From assembly GCA_019359595.1 (NCBI GenBank), contig JAHHGZ010000002.1:124001-188000 (forward strand): 64,000 nt of DNA. Direction: 5' to 3'. Positions 26,985 through 35,881 of the stretch are shown piece after piece; position 1 is the first letter of the stretch; each line of letters begins with the position of its first letter. The DNA is from Cyanomargarita calcarea GSE-NOS-MK-12-04C. Its GTDB lineage: Bacteria > Cyanobacteriota > Cyanobacteriia > Cyanobacteriales > Nostocaceae. The notes under the pieces were generated by a model that saw nothing but the letters and a program-made list of their open reading frames with translations, had not been told where the DNA came from and searched no databases. The position numbers and the translations under genes were made by a program.

Positions 26985-29087
26985 CTAAATTCCCAAAGTT
27001 AGTTTCCAGCGATTAAGTGTTCCCACATCCTGTGGTGCGTAGTCGATTAACCATAACTGCCAGTTTCCTTTGCTTGACAAGGATAATAGCTGCCCTAGGG
27101 CAATATGCGATCGCACTGTATAAGTTGTTTGCAAGTTTTTGCGACGGCCTAAAGTGCGGCTTTGTAACAAGACTCTTTGATTATTCGGCGCTATTAAATA
27201 AATTTCTAAATCGCCTAAAAAGTCATGAGTGATATCGACATTGACTTGAATATCTTTGATGAGGCTAGAGTCTTCCATCCCAACCGCGCTTTTTATCCCC
27301 CGTTTGTCATTATCTGGAATCACCAAAGGACGAGAATTTTCTGCCTGTATTTGGTTGGTAGCGACTGCCGGGGCTTGTCGTAACCTTTTTGCAGCTTGTA
27401 CTGCTCTAAGTGCATTTACTTTTCCGTAACCAAACCACTGAGAATGTCCATTGCCATCATACGTCCCTTCACGGAAACCTAATTGGGGGTCTGGGTCTAT
27501 GTCGATAATTTTATCTGCCGTAAGAAGCAAGATCCGTTTTACCTGTTGTGCAGTTAAGTCAGGGTTCACTGACAAAACTAATGCCGCAACTCCCGCAATT
27601 ACAGGAGCTGCTGCAGAAGTACCACCAAAGTTGCTGGTAAAATTTCCTGGGTCGTAACCTGCGGCTCCCATTTGGTCGGTGGTAAACATTCCCAGTCCAG
27701 CTAAAGAAGTAGCGATCGCCGGTTGGGTGTAGATAAATCCTGTGTCCTGAAACCACATTCCTGGGGGGGCATTGTTACTGGGGGCACATATAGAAACATT
27801 CTCTCCCCAATTGCTGTAAGCTGCTTTTTTATTCATACTCGTGGATGCGGAGACAGTCAGCACATCTGGGTGTACCGCAAAACCACTGAGCCAATTAGTA
27901 TTACCTTTTAAAAGATTCTTGGGCCAATTTTGCTCGTCAACCTTACCATCAACTGGGCGGTTGGAATTACCAGCAGCAAAAATAATCACACAACCTTTAC
28001 CATTGCGTCCTTTGGTAGCTGCGCGGGTAATTGCGGCGCGTTGGCGCAAGGAAAGGGGAAAATAAATAGCAGAAGCGCCCCAACTGCAAGAAAGTACCGC
28101 AGCCCCTTTTTCAATAGCCCAAGCAAAAATTTCCTCAATTGATTCGTCATCCACAAAGCCAGTAGTGCGAATGGGCATTAAGGCACAACCAGGGGCAACC
28201 CCAACCATTCCGGTGCCATTTTCTTCTGCCAGCGCTATTCCGGCGCAAGCTGTGCCATGAGAAGTTTCGTTGCTATCTGGAAGAGGCAAAAAGCTATTTT
28301 CTTTAAAATCTCTGGGAGCAACTATTTTACCACTACCTTGAAAATCTGGATGGTTTAAATCAAAAGAATCATCCACCACAGCCACTACAACCGAACGGAC
28401 ACCGCGAGTGATATCCCAAGCTTGTTCCACAGAAATATGGGAATTTACCGCCAATTGGTTGCCGCCATTGTGGTTAAGATACCATTGCTGCGGGTATAAA
28501 GGGTCACGGGGTTTGTAATGGGGTTCTTGTTGAACCAAGATATTCGGTTCAGCGGTTAACACTTCTTTGAGGGCGATTAACTGGTTGGCAATTTTAATCG
28601 GGTTATACTCAGCTTGTTTGCCAACTAGAAAAACAAATGTATTAGGAATACCCTCGATTGGTTGCGGTTCGACTAGGTTATGAGTGGCAGCGATGGTGTT
28701 TATTTTGGCGGAATCTACCCAAGAAGCAAATTGAATGGTAATTTGGTCGGACAGATAAACCAAAGCCCCAGGATTGTTCTGAATTTGGTAAACATGACTG
28801 GCAAAGGCAATATTTTGGGAAGCCCGTGCTTGAGACATTGCCGCATCTAGCTGGCTGGCCGTGACAGTGAAGAGTTCTAACCGATAGGAGGGAATGCTGC
28901 GTCGCCAAGTTCCCGAAAAAAATTTAGATAATTGCCTACTGGGAATATCAACAGCCGGACGGACTGTAAAGCGATCGCCCATTTTTTGTAAAATTAATTC
29001 TTCACCACCGCGTTGTAAGATTGTCCCTTGGTTCGCTGCTGGTACACCAGAGTTCGTCGAATCTGAAGAATTTGGGCTAGAGTTCAT
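26985..29087 (-). CDS. Subtilisin-like serine protease with C-terminal P domain
   Basis: This 700-aa S8 peptidase has an N-terminal propeptide-like region (about 1-195), a catalytic domain (about 196-540) and a proprotein-convertase P domain (about 580-700). The triad is present: Asp in VVAVVDDSFDLNHPDF (239/240), H277 in SHGTACAGIALA, and Ser in FGGTSAAAPVIAGVAALVL (near 495). It resembles the calcium-dependent protease PrcA of Anabaena in layout. No classical signal peptide is seen. It is the only clear endoprotease in the window, but nothing in its position ties it to the peptide clusters. Confidence 0.92.
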   Translation of the reverse strand: MNSSPNSSDSTNSGVPAANQGTILQRGGEELILQKMGDRFTVRPAVDIPSRQLSKFFSGTWRRSIPSYRLELFTVTASQLDAAMSQARASQNIAFASHVYQIQNNPGALVYLSDQITIQFASWVDSAKINTIAATHNLVEPQPIEGIPNTFVFLVGKQAEYNPIKIANQLIALKEVLTAEPNILVQQEPHYKPRDPLYPQQWYLNHNGGNQLAVNSHISVEQAWDITRGVRSVVVAVVDDSFDLNHPDFQGSGKIVAPRDFKENSFLPLPDSNETSHGTACAGIALAEENGTGMVGVAPGCALMPIRTTGFVDDESIEEIFAWAIEKGAAVLSCSWGASAIYFPLSLRQRAAITRAATKGRNGKGCVIIFAAGNSNRPVDGKVDEQNWPKNLLKGNTNWLSGFAVHPDVLTVSASTSMNKKAAYSNWGENVSICAPSNNAPPGMWFQDTGFIYTQPAIATSLAGLGMFTTDQMGAAGYDPGNFTSNFGGTSAAAPVIAGVAALVLSVNPDLTAQQVKRILLLTADKIIDIDPDPQLGFREGTYDGNGHSQWFGYGKVNALRAVQAAKRLRQAPAVATNQIQAENSRPLVIPDNDKRGIKSAVGMEDSSLIKDIQVNVDITHDFLGDLEIYLIAPNNQRVLLQSRTLGRRKNLQTTYTVRSHIALGQLLSLSSKGNWQLWLIDYAPQDVGTLNRWKLTLGI

Positions 29088-29254
29088 AACGTGATTTTAC
29101 TTACTTTACGAAACATGGGGAACTAGATGAAACCAAATTTCAGTCTAAATCAAAGAGACTTAGTATGTAGCTTTGCTTTGTCAAAAGGCAAAACAGAGTT
29201 AAGATACCCGAAGTTTACATCCCGATGTTGTTGAGTTGTCGCACTATTGACCTC

Positions 29255-29860
29255 ATGAACTTTGCTACAACTGTTCCCTTGATACGCTTCACTTCCCTAT
29301 CAGTGATAGCAGCCCTTAGTCTCCTATCACCAGTTTATGCCCAGCGCCCCACGCTGCCGGCTAATTCCAACCAAGCACAGCCCATTGACCCGAACGACCC
29401 AAACAACCTCCGTCCTAGCGCAGTACCCAATAGCAGCGTATTAAGCATTGATGGGGGCAAGCGTTTGATGACAGAAGCGAGTAATGCAGTTTCTTCACAA
29501 AACTACGATGTAGCAGCCAAGAAACTTCAAGAAGCTCGTCAAGTTTTCAATCAGCTATCCAATTTCTATCAACAGTTAAATTCTAGCTTTTCCGGAATAG
29601 ACATCAGAATTGCTGACGTTCAACGGAAAAATGCCCTCGAAACTGCCCAAATGCGAGATGAAGCCACCTATCAGCTAGCATTAGTCCATAGAGCGCAAAA
29701 TAAGCCAGAATTAGCAGTACCCCTGCTCGTTCAGATTATTCAAAGTCAAAATCCGACACGGGATTTAGGTAAAAAATCCTACCAGCAACTGCTGGAATTA
29801 GGTTTTGTGGATGCTCCTTATCCCAGAACTGGTAGTCCAGCTTCCTCATCCCAAAAATAA
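29255..29860 (+). CDS. Secreted conserved cyanobacterial protein of unknown function
   Basis: The frame opens at 29225, but ATG 29255 starts a good signal peptide (MNFATTVPLIRFTSLSVIA, ending PVYA before QRP), giving 201 aa. A Pro/Asn-rich linker (PIDPNDPNNLRPS) leads to an alpha-helical domain (KLQEARQVFNQLSNFYQQLN, RDEATYQLALVHRAQNKPEL) that looks TPR-like. It precedes bolA in the same direction. Function unknown. Confidence 0.75.
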   Translation: MNFATTVPLIRFTSLSVIAALSLLSPVYAQRPTLPANSNQAQPIDPNDPNNLRPSAVPNSSVLSIDGGKRLMTEASNAVSSQNYDVAAKKLQEARQVFNQLSNFYQQLNSSFSGIDIRIADVQRKNALETAQMRDEATYQLALVHRAQNKPELAVPLLVQIIQSQNPTRDLGKKSYQQLLELGFVDAPYPRTGSPASSSQK

Positions 29861-30060
29861 TTGACTCAACTTTTCCCACACATAAGTTTTTTAAATCAAC
29901 CGCTGTCATCTTGTCGGCGGTAATTTTTCAAAGCTCTAATGGTAGAATAATATTAAATTTTATATGTTTGTGCTAAACATCGCCAAAATCTTGGACTGGT
30001 AGATTTAGCTATTGCTTGTTTATTGTTCATAATATAAAAGAAGTTTGTGAAAGGATGGCG

Positions 30061-30309
30061 ATGATTAGTCCGCAACAGGTTGAGGCAATGATCAAGGCGG
30101 GACTGCCAGACGCCCAAGTTCAGGTGCAAGACTTGACCGGTGGCGGTGACCACTATCAAGTTACAGTAGTTTCATCGCAGTTTGCAGGGAAAGGACTAGT
30201 GAAACAGCACCAATTAGTCTATGGTGCCTTGCAGCAAGCTATGTCAAGTGAAGCTATTCATGCCTTGGCACTCAAAACATACACCCCCGAAGATTTTGGT
30301 GGAAGTTAA
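30061..30309 (+). CDS. bolA: BolA family protein
   Basis: AAGGA at 30051 is well spaced for ATG 30061 and overlaps the alternative ATG 30055, so the 82-aa form starting [15 protein letters not shown] is chosen. The BolA fold is shown by [19 protein letters not shown] and the conserved His in [12 protein letters not shown]. BolA proteins pair with monothiol CGFS glutaredoxins in iron-sulfur handling, and exactly such a gene (grxD) follows 195 bp downstream. Confidence 0.92.
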   Translation: MISPQQVEAMIKAGLPDAQVQVQDLTGGGDHYQVTVVSSQFAGKGLVKQHQLVYGALQQAMSSEAIHALALKTYTPEDFGGS

Positions 30310-30465
30310 GAGTTAGGAGTTAGGAGTTAGGAGTTAGGAGTTAGGAGTTATCAATTCATAACTGGTTATTTCTGATTTTGACTCTAGTTATAGGAATACG
30401 CTTCTCTCCAGCTATCTATTTCACAACTCAGAACTCAGAACTCAGAACTCATAACTTCCCTTCCC
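30310..30465. repeat. Heptanucleotide repeats between bolA and grxD
   Basis: Five GAGTTAG units start at the bolA stop, and ACTCAGA units (CACAACTCAGAACTCAGAAC) lie at 30421-30450. They are of the STRR class. Confidence 0.8.
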
Positions 30466-30503
30466 CTCTCCAGTAAAATACAGAATTAGGAAATAGAAGA
30501 GCC

Positions 30504-30827
30504 ATGACCCCCGAAATCAAAGAACGAATTGACAACTTGCTACAAGAAAACAAGATAATGGTTTTCATGAAGGGAAACAAGTTGATGCCTCAGTGTGGGT
30601 TCTCCAACAACGTGGTACAGATTCTAAATACGTTGGGAGTTCCCTTCGAGACTATTGATGTTTTAGCCGACCAGGATATTCGTCAAGGAATTAAAGAATA
30701 TTCCAATTGGCCGACAATTCCCCAAGTCTATGTTAATGGTGAATTTTTAGGCGGTTCCGACATCTTGATTGAAATGTACCAAAAAGGTGAATTGCAGCAA
30801 ATGGTCGAAGTTGCCCTAGCTTCTTAA
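30504..30827 (+). CDS. grxD: Monothiol CGFS glutaredoxin
   Basis: The 107-aa protein has the CGFS active site in MPQCGFSNNVVQIL (about residue 31-34), the WPTIPQVYVNGEFLGGSDI motif, and typical length. CGFS glutaredoxins bind and transfer [2Fe-2S] clusters and work with BolA, which is encoded just upstream. A rho-independent terminator follows at 30909. Confidence 0.96.
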   Translation: MTPEIKERIDNLLQENKIMVFMKGNKLMPQCGFSNNVVQILNTLGVPFETIDVLADQDIRQGIKEYSNWPTIPQVYVNGEFLGGSDILIEMYQKGELQQMVEVALAS

Positions 30828-30908
30828 GATTTTCGTGGATCAGCTACCTCTAAGTATGTTGCTGGTTTCTTAGTTTGCGTTATAAGGCAATTAGTCTGAT
30901 TTATACTA

Positions 30909-30957
30909 CCCTTGAAAATTAGCGGATGTTAATAAGCCCCATTTTCAAGGGCTTTTT
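30909..30957 (+). terminator. Rho-independent terminator of grxD
   Basis: CCCTTGAAAAT (30909-30919) pairs exactly with ATTTTCAAGGG (30941-30951), and CTTTTT follows. It lies 82 bp after the grxD stop. The spacer up to 31272 holds nothing else that I recognise. Confidence 0.8.
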
Positions 30958-31272
30958 CATAAATATTTTGAGTATTTTATCTGATTGACAAAAAGCGTTT
31001 TATTTTTTTCCTGTTTTAGCGATCGCCAACTCAAGCCACAATCACCACAGCAAAGTCAACGGAAGCAGTGGTGAATTTAAAAATAACTCAAATAGGATTG
31101 CTATACTGATACTGTGCAGCTTGCGTATAAACCACAAATTTATAATTTTGTAATTTACAAAAATTACAATAAAAGCCAAGATTATTTATAGTCCATTAAA
31201 ATGAACTTATGCTATTGGACAGGGACTTATAGTCCCTGGCGGGTAGGGACATGATAGAGCAATAGCAGTTTT

Positions 31273-31449
31273 GATGCAGTTATTTCGCTATGTGGATGTG
31301 GTGTTAATTTGCCTGAAGCATGGGTTATGCGTGAAATGTTTGAAGATTGGCAATTGCAAGACCCTGAAGGTGAATCAATTGATACATTTGGGCAAGTCCG
31401 CGACCAGGTAAAAGAGCGGGTTGTTAAATTGATTGATTCGCTAGCTTGA
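31273..31449 (+). pseudogene. arsC (arsenate reductase) C-terminal remnant
   Basis: A 58-codon frame reads DAVISLCGCGVNLPEAWVM, FEDWQLQDPEGESIDTF, VRDQVKERVVKLI and ends in a stop. This is the C-terminal half of the low-molecular-weight-phosphatase-type arsenate reductase found in cyanobacteria. The N-terminal part with the phosphate-binding loop is gone, so it cannot be functional. Confidence 0.7.
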
Positions 31450-31518
31450 AAATAAAGAAAGGGGGTAAAACAGTTATATAGATAAATTTTTACCCTTTAA
31501 ACTAAATGGTGGACTCTC

Positions 31519-31695
31519 TTAATTGCTCAGTATTGTTACGACAGTTTCTAGATCAACATTAAGTTGTTGAGCAATTTGCTCTATAGTCATCCCTGTTTTC
31601 AATAAGAGAGGTACAGTTAATTTCAATATTTCTTCTCGTCCCTCAGCTTTCGCTTCCTGATAAAACCTAGTTTCTTGTAAAGTCAGTCCCAACAT
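31519..31695 (-). pseudogene. Duplicated C-terminal tail of the DUF2887/Rpn gene
   Basis: This 58-codon frame begins with ATG and reads MLGLTLQETRFYQEAKAEGR, then LKLTVPLLLKTGMTIEQIAQ. It is closely similar to the last third of the intact gene at 31911-32717 but lacks a short KEGET-like segment and ends differently. It is either a leftover of a tandem duplication or a small free-standing ORF. Confidence 0.6.
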
Positions 31696-31910
31696 ATAGC
31701 ACTATTATTTTATTTTTGTTGGCGTAGCCTGCGCTACCCTACGGGAACGCCAAGGGCGAATGCGCTTAAAGATACGTAGATGTGTAGGGTGCGCTCCTTC
31801 GCTACTGGTAACGCACCGTTCCATTTTTCATAAATCAAACCGATTCCTATAGTTTCCACTTTTTCGGAAAAGGTTATTCTATTCGCATGTAATCTACTGA
31901 GAAAGCACTA

Positions 31911-32717
31911 CTATTTATCCCCATCGGATATTTGAGCAGCCGCAGATTGGACAGATTCTACATCAACGTTAAGTTGTTGAGCAATTTGCTCTATAGTCAT
32001 CCCTGTTTTCAATAACAAAGGTACAGTTAGTTTCAATATTTCAGTTTCCCCTTCTTTTCGACCCTCAGCTTTAGCTTCCTGATAAACCCTAGTTTCCTGT
32101 AAAGTCAATCCCAGCATAGCTTCTACTTCCTCCCTACTCAAAGACGAAAATTTGTAAACGGCAATTGTGGTTATAATATCGATTATTTCATTTTTCAGCA
32201 CTGTGGCTGTTTCTTCTAATTGTACCCGCTCAATTAAGAAACGAGCCTGCTCTGCCATTTCGTTCTTTGAGGCAGTTGTCAACAGCATTAAATTTATGCC
32301 TATTGGCATATTGGGACTATCCAACTCATCTAAATAGATGCGCTGTACTTGGTCGCTACTTAAAAACATTCGGTGAGTTTTTACATCGCTTGGTTCCAAA
32401 CTTCGTGACGGAAAAATTACCACACAATACCAATCATCGTATTGAGACTGGTTCCGATTCAAATACATCATTGACTCGGTAAAGAAGCGATGGTATAAAG
32501 CTTCATCTTTTTGGAATTGAACTTCTGCAAAAAAAATGATTCTAGGTGTTACACCCTCCGGAGGTAAAAAGACCCCATCGATGCGGAAAGCAGTTTCTTT
32601 TACTTCAACCGATTCAAATCGATAGTTATCTGCTTGTTCGGGACGTTCATCAACAAATTCAAAAAGTAACGCAGGAAAGCGCTTAAAAATTTGGTAATAA
32701 ATAGTGTCTCGTTTCAC
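31911..32717 (-). CDS. Rpn/DUF2887 family PD-(D/E)XK nuclease-like protein
   Basis: The 268-aa product starts MKRDTIYYQIFKRFPALLFE and contains FRIDGVFLPP, IIFFAEVQFQKDEALYHRFF and a C-terminal helical region (AKAEGRKEGETEILKL, TIEQIAQQLNVDVE). This is the pattern of the cyanobacterial DUF2887 group of Rpn-type recombination-promoting nucleases; D in RIDG and E-x-Q in AEVQF are the likely catalytic residues. Such genes often come in decayed multiples, and a partial copy of its tail lies 215 bp downstream. Confidence 0.85.
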   Translation of the reverse strand: MKRDTIYYQIFKRFPALLFEFVDERPEQADNYRFESVEVKETAFRIDGVFLPPEGVTPRIIFFAEVQFQKDEALYHRFFTESMMYLNRNQSQYDDWYCVVIFPSRSLEPSDVKTHRMFLSSDQVQRIYLDELDSPNMPIGINLMLLTTASKNEMAEQARFLIERVQLEETATVLKNEIIDIITTIAVYKFSSLSREEVEAMLGLTLQETRVYQEAKAEGRKEGETEILKLTVPLLLKTGMTIEQIAQQLNVDVESVQSAAAQISDGDK

Positions 32718-32802
32718 ACTTTACACCCTAAAAATTACTTGCTATTTGCTAACAACAATAATACCTTTTTCCAAACTTGTAGGATAGGCATTCTGCCTGT
32801 CC

Positions 32803-32992
32803 CAATACTGCTCGGTTAAGCCCTGAAATAAATTACCTTCGGAAGGCTTCGCCTACGGGCTTAAAGCTTAAACCCGTTAAAACGGGTTAAAAGGTATACG
32901 TAGTAAGCTTTAGCTTACTTGAGCTAAAAGCCTCGTACGCCCTTGCCGTTCCGAAGGTAATTTATTTCTTGGCTCTTAACTGAGCAGTATTG
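32803..32992. mobile_element. MITE with terminal inverted repeats and 10-bp target duplication
   Basis: The ends CAATACTGCTC and GAGCAGTATTG are exact inverted repeats. Further inside, TAAATTACCTTCGGAA and TTCCGAAGGTAATTTA pair as well, and the core holds nested palindromes (AACCCGTTAAAACGGGTT and AAGCTTTAGCTT). The element is flanked on both sides by CTGCCTGTCC (32793-32802 and 32993-33002), which looks like a target-site duplication. It has no coding capacity. Confidence 0.8.
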
Positions 32993-33042
32993 CTGCCTGT
33001 CCTGTCAAATTAATTGCCTGTCTAGTCAAATTAATTAAAGTT

Positions 33043-33405
33043 TTAAGTATTACTTTTTTGCCAATCTTCCAAAGCCGCGATCGCAAAAGTTGCTGCGGGG
33101 TGATTGAGCATTTGTCCTAATGCTTGGATACCACCAGTTTTTAAAGCGCTGAGTACCCGTTGACGCAGGGTATGATTATTGTCGATGTATTGAATTGCTG
33201 TTCTTGCTAATGCTTTTTTCTCAGTATCCGTCGTAGCAGGGTAGGTTTGGGATAGCTGGTTAAGTAGCTGTTGGATTTCTGCTGCGGCTTCAGATAAATT
33301 ACTTTTTGCTTGATTATTAACAATAAAGTCTCTTTCAACTTTACCAACTGCATTTGTGACAGGTGCGTGAAAATTTTGAGAAATATTTGTAGAATTGTCT
33401 GACAT
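33043..33405 (-). CDS. Small helical hypothetical protein next to WD40 gene
   Basis: The 120-aa product has an N-terminal motif FHAPVTNAVGKVERDFIVNN and a helical remainder (LSEAAAEIQQLLNQLSQTY, LKTGGIQALGQMLNHP). Proteins with this VTNAxGxVExDF start followed by an AEIQQLL helix are common beside STAND NTPase or pentapeptide genes in cyanobacteria, but I know no assigned function. A 32-codon gene with the same N-terminal motif lies 24 bp upstream. Confidence 0.65.
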   Translation of the reverse strand: MSDNSTNISQNFHAPVTNAVGKVERDFIVNNQAKSNLSEAAAEIQQLLNQLSQTYPATTDTEKKALARTAIQYIDNNHTLRQRVLSALKTGGIQALGQMLNHPAATFAIAALEDWQKSNT

Positions 33406-33429
33406 GGTGTTCTAATATCCTAATAATAT

Positions 33430-33528
33430 TTAGATGCCTTGTGGTTGAGGTGTGTAAAGAAAATTGCCTTCAACATTACCAACAGCATTTGTTACCTCAG
33501 CATAGAAATTCTGTTGGGAAAAATTCAT
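33430..33528 (-). CDS. 32-aa mini-protein sharing the VTNAVGNVEGNF motif
   Basis: ATG at 33528 begins MNFSQQNFYAEVTNAVGNVE and the frame stops after GNFLYTPQPQGI. The first 25 residues match the N-terminus of the following 120-aa protein (FHAPVTNAVGKVERDF). The gene is either a truncated paralogue or a genuine mini-protein carrying only the shared motif. Spacing (24 bp) suggests one transcript with the downstream gene. Confidence 0.45.
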   Translation of the reverse strand: MNFSQQNFYAEVTNAVGNVEGNFLYTPQPQGI

Positions 33529-33610
33529 AATTGGCTGAGTTAATTTAATCGCTGTTTTCATAAATTTTGCATATTCATAACCCGATTCAATCCGGGAAAA
33601 TCAGACGCAG

Positions 33611-35806
33611 GTGCTGTTAAAACCAGTCGTAGAATATTTATGCAAAAATCAGACGAAAAGAGTTATCGAACATAAATTTCGTTTCATTGTTGAGAAATTA
33701 AAAGAAGCAGAATTACAAATACCCGTGGGATATGCAGGGGGAAATTTAATCAATCTGTTAATCCAATTGCAAGTAAATTTGAGTGGGTACGATTTTTCTC
33801 GTCTTCCCATTTCCCAAGCTTATTTACAGGGGGTGGAATTACCACAAATAAATTTTAGCGATTGCAGTTTTGACAAAACTGTTTTTTCCCAATCTTTAGG
33901 TAGTATATTTAGCGTCACATTTAGTCCCGACCAAAAATCACTCGCAACAGGGGGAATGGATGGACAAATTCGTTTGTGGGATGTGGCAGATGGTACGCAA
34001 ATTTTAGCATGGCAAGCTCATGGTGATTGGATTCGCACTGTCGCTTTTAGTCCCGATGGTAAGCTGATAGCTAGTTGTGGTAATGACCATACGGTAAGGA
34101 TTTGGGATAGTCAAACTGCAAAATGTTTAAAAATATTGCACGGACATACTGATTGGGTGTGGTCGGTGTATTTTGTGCTGGGTAAGCGATTTGTAATTAG
34201 TGCAAGTAGCGATCGCACTGCGAAAATTTGGAGTCTTGATTTAGGAGTTTGCGTCTATACTTTCCACGAACCGGATCGGGAGGTTTGGTCATTTGCGTTT
34301 AGTAATGATGGTAAAACTTTAGCTACAGGTGGTGCTGACTCAGTTAAATTATGGAATGTTTGGACAAATCAATGTATTAAAACGTTTGACGAAAGTTCAA
34401 CGCGGGTTCGGACTCTGGCTTTTAGTCCCGATGGTAAAACCTTGGTGGGAAGCAGCGATAATCAAAGTATCAAAGCTTGGGATGTAAAGACAGGTAAATG
34501 TTTACGGAGTATAAAAATTGCACCCACTGGCGCGATTTGGGCTGTAAAATTTAGTCCTGACGGTAAAACGGTGATGAGTTGCGGAACCGACAAAATTCAA
34601 CTTTGGAATCTGGAAAATGGGGAACCACAGATGACTTTCCACGAACCCCATCATCGCATTCGTTCTTTGGCTTTTAGTCCCGACCAAAAAATCATTGCTG
34701 TGGGTAGTGATGACCAGTTAGTTAGGTTATGGGATACGCAAACAGGTAAACCCATCAGAACTTTTCAAGGTTATAGCAATCGGATTTGGACTGTAGCAGT
34801 TAGTCCCATTCCTAACCCGACCAATAATGTAGAGACACGATACATCGCGTCTCCTTATCTAGCCAGCGGTAGCGATGATGGTAATATCAGGCTGTGGGAT
34901 GCAGCAACGGGAGAATGTTGTCAAACTTTATCGGGACATAAAGGCAGAATTCGTCACATTACCTTTAGTCCAAATGGTGAATTACTTGCAAGTGCAAGTC
35001 ACGATCGCACAATCAAACTTTGGGATACAACTACGGGAGCATGTTTGAAAACTTGGTACGGTCATACAGACTGGGTATGGTCGGTCATATTTACCCCAAA
35101 TAGTCATACCTTGATTAGTGCCAGCGATGACCACACTATTAGATTATGGGATACACGTACCAATCAATCTCAAATTTTAGGTAATTTAGAAACAGAATGG
35201 ATGTGGGCGATCGCGTCCCATCCCCACGCAAATATTATTGCCACAACCGGAACCAGTCAAGCGATCAATTTGTGGGATATTCACAAGGGTGTCTGTTTAA
35301 CTAGCTTGATAGGACATACCCATCGGATTCGAGCCATAACTTTTAATGAAAATGGTAAATTACTTGCTAGCAGTAGCGACGATTTCAACATCAAACTGTG
35401 GGAAGTGGAAACCCAAAAATGCTTGCACAGCTTTTCTGGGCATCAAGGAGAAATTCGTGCGTTGACTTTTATACCTCCATCCCCTAATACTCCATCTATC
35501 CTGGTTAGCGCTAGCGATGACCGCACCATTAGATTATGGGATACTCAAACAGGAAACTGCATTCAAGTATTAACAGGTCATCAAGACCGTATTTGGTCGG
35601 TTTGTTACAGTCCCCAGTTAGATGTCTTATTTAGCTGTAGCGAAGATGAAACCATCAAACTCTGGGATGTTAGCACTTTTAAGTGTATAAAAACGTTAAT
35701 AATTCCTAAACCCTACGAAGGAATGAACATCAAAAGTGTTTCTGGTTTAACAGAGGCAGCATTGGAAACTTTGCGGGTTTTGGGTGCTGTTTCAGGTAAA
35801 GCTTAA
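33611..35806 (+). CDS. WD40 repeat protein, NTPase half missing
   Basis: The 731-aa frame starts at GTG 33611. After about 100 residues (YAGGNLINLLIQLQVNLSGY, then a pentapeptide-like stretch) come about 13-14 WD40 blades with the usual GH...IRLWDTxTG units, enough for two propellers. In related Nostocales proteins this C-terminal unit follows an NB-ARC ATPase of several hundred residues. Here the sequence begins just before the conserved junction, with an in-frame stop upstream. It is therefore probably a 5'-truncated STAND protein; what is left could still bind partners but not ATP. Confidence 0.85.
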   Translation: MLLKPVVEYLCKNQTKRVIEHKFRFIVEKLKEAELQIPVGYAGGNLINLLIQLQVNLSGYDFSRLPISQAYLQGVELPQINFSDCSFDKTVFSQSLGSIFSVTFSPDQKSLATGGMDGQIRLWDVADGTQILAWQAHGDWIRTVAFSPDGKLIASCGNDHTVRIWDSQTAKCLKILHGHTDWVWSVYFVLGKRFVISASSDRTAKIWSLDLGVCVYTFHEPDREVWSFAFSNDGKTLATGGADSVKLWNVWTNQCIKTFDESSTRVRTLAFSPDGKTLVGSSDNQSIKAWDVKTGKCLRSIKIAPTGAIWAVKFSPDGKTVMSCGTDKIQLWNLENGEPQMTFHEPHHRIRSLAFSPDQKIIAVGSDDQLVRLWDTQTGKPIRTFQGYSNRIWTVAVSPIPNPTNNVETRYIASPYLASGSDDGNIRLWDAATGECCQTLSGHKGRIRHITFSPNGELLASASHDRTIKLWDTTTGACLKTWYGHTDWVWSVIFTPNSHTLISASDDHTIRLWDTRTNQSQILGNLETEWMWAIASHPHANIIATTGTSQAINLWDIHKGVCLTSLIGHTHRIRAITFNENGKLLASSSDDFNIKLWEVETQKCLHSFSGHQGEIRALTFIPPSPNTPSILVSASDDRTIRLWDTQTGNCIQVLTGHQDRIWSVCYSPQLDVLFSCSEDETIKLWDVSTFKCIKTLIIPKPYEGMNIKSVSGLTEAALETLRVLGAVSGKA

Positions 35807-35881
35807 AACTGACTCCTCAAGTTCCTGGGTGGCTTCAACGCTTTCTTTCTCTGCTAGGTAAGCTACATCCAAAGTCCAAGA

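Noticed and set aside
26985-29087. The subtilase as leader protease of the peptide islands
   Set aside because: It is 15-25 kb from both islands, surrounded by core genes and resembles a general calcium-dependent protease.
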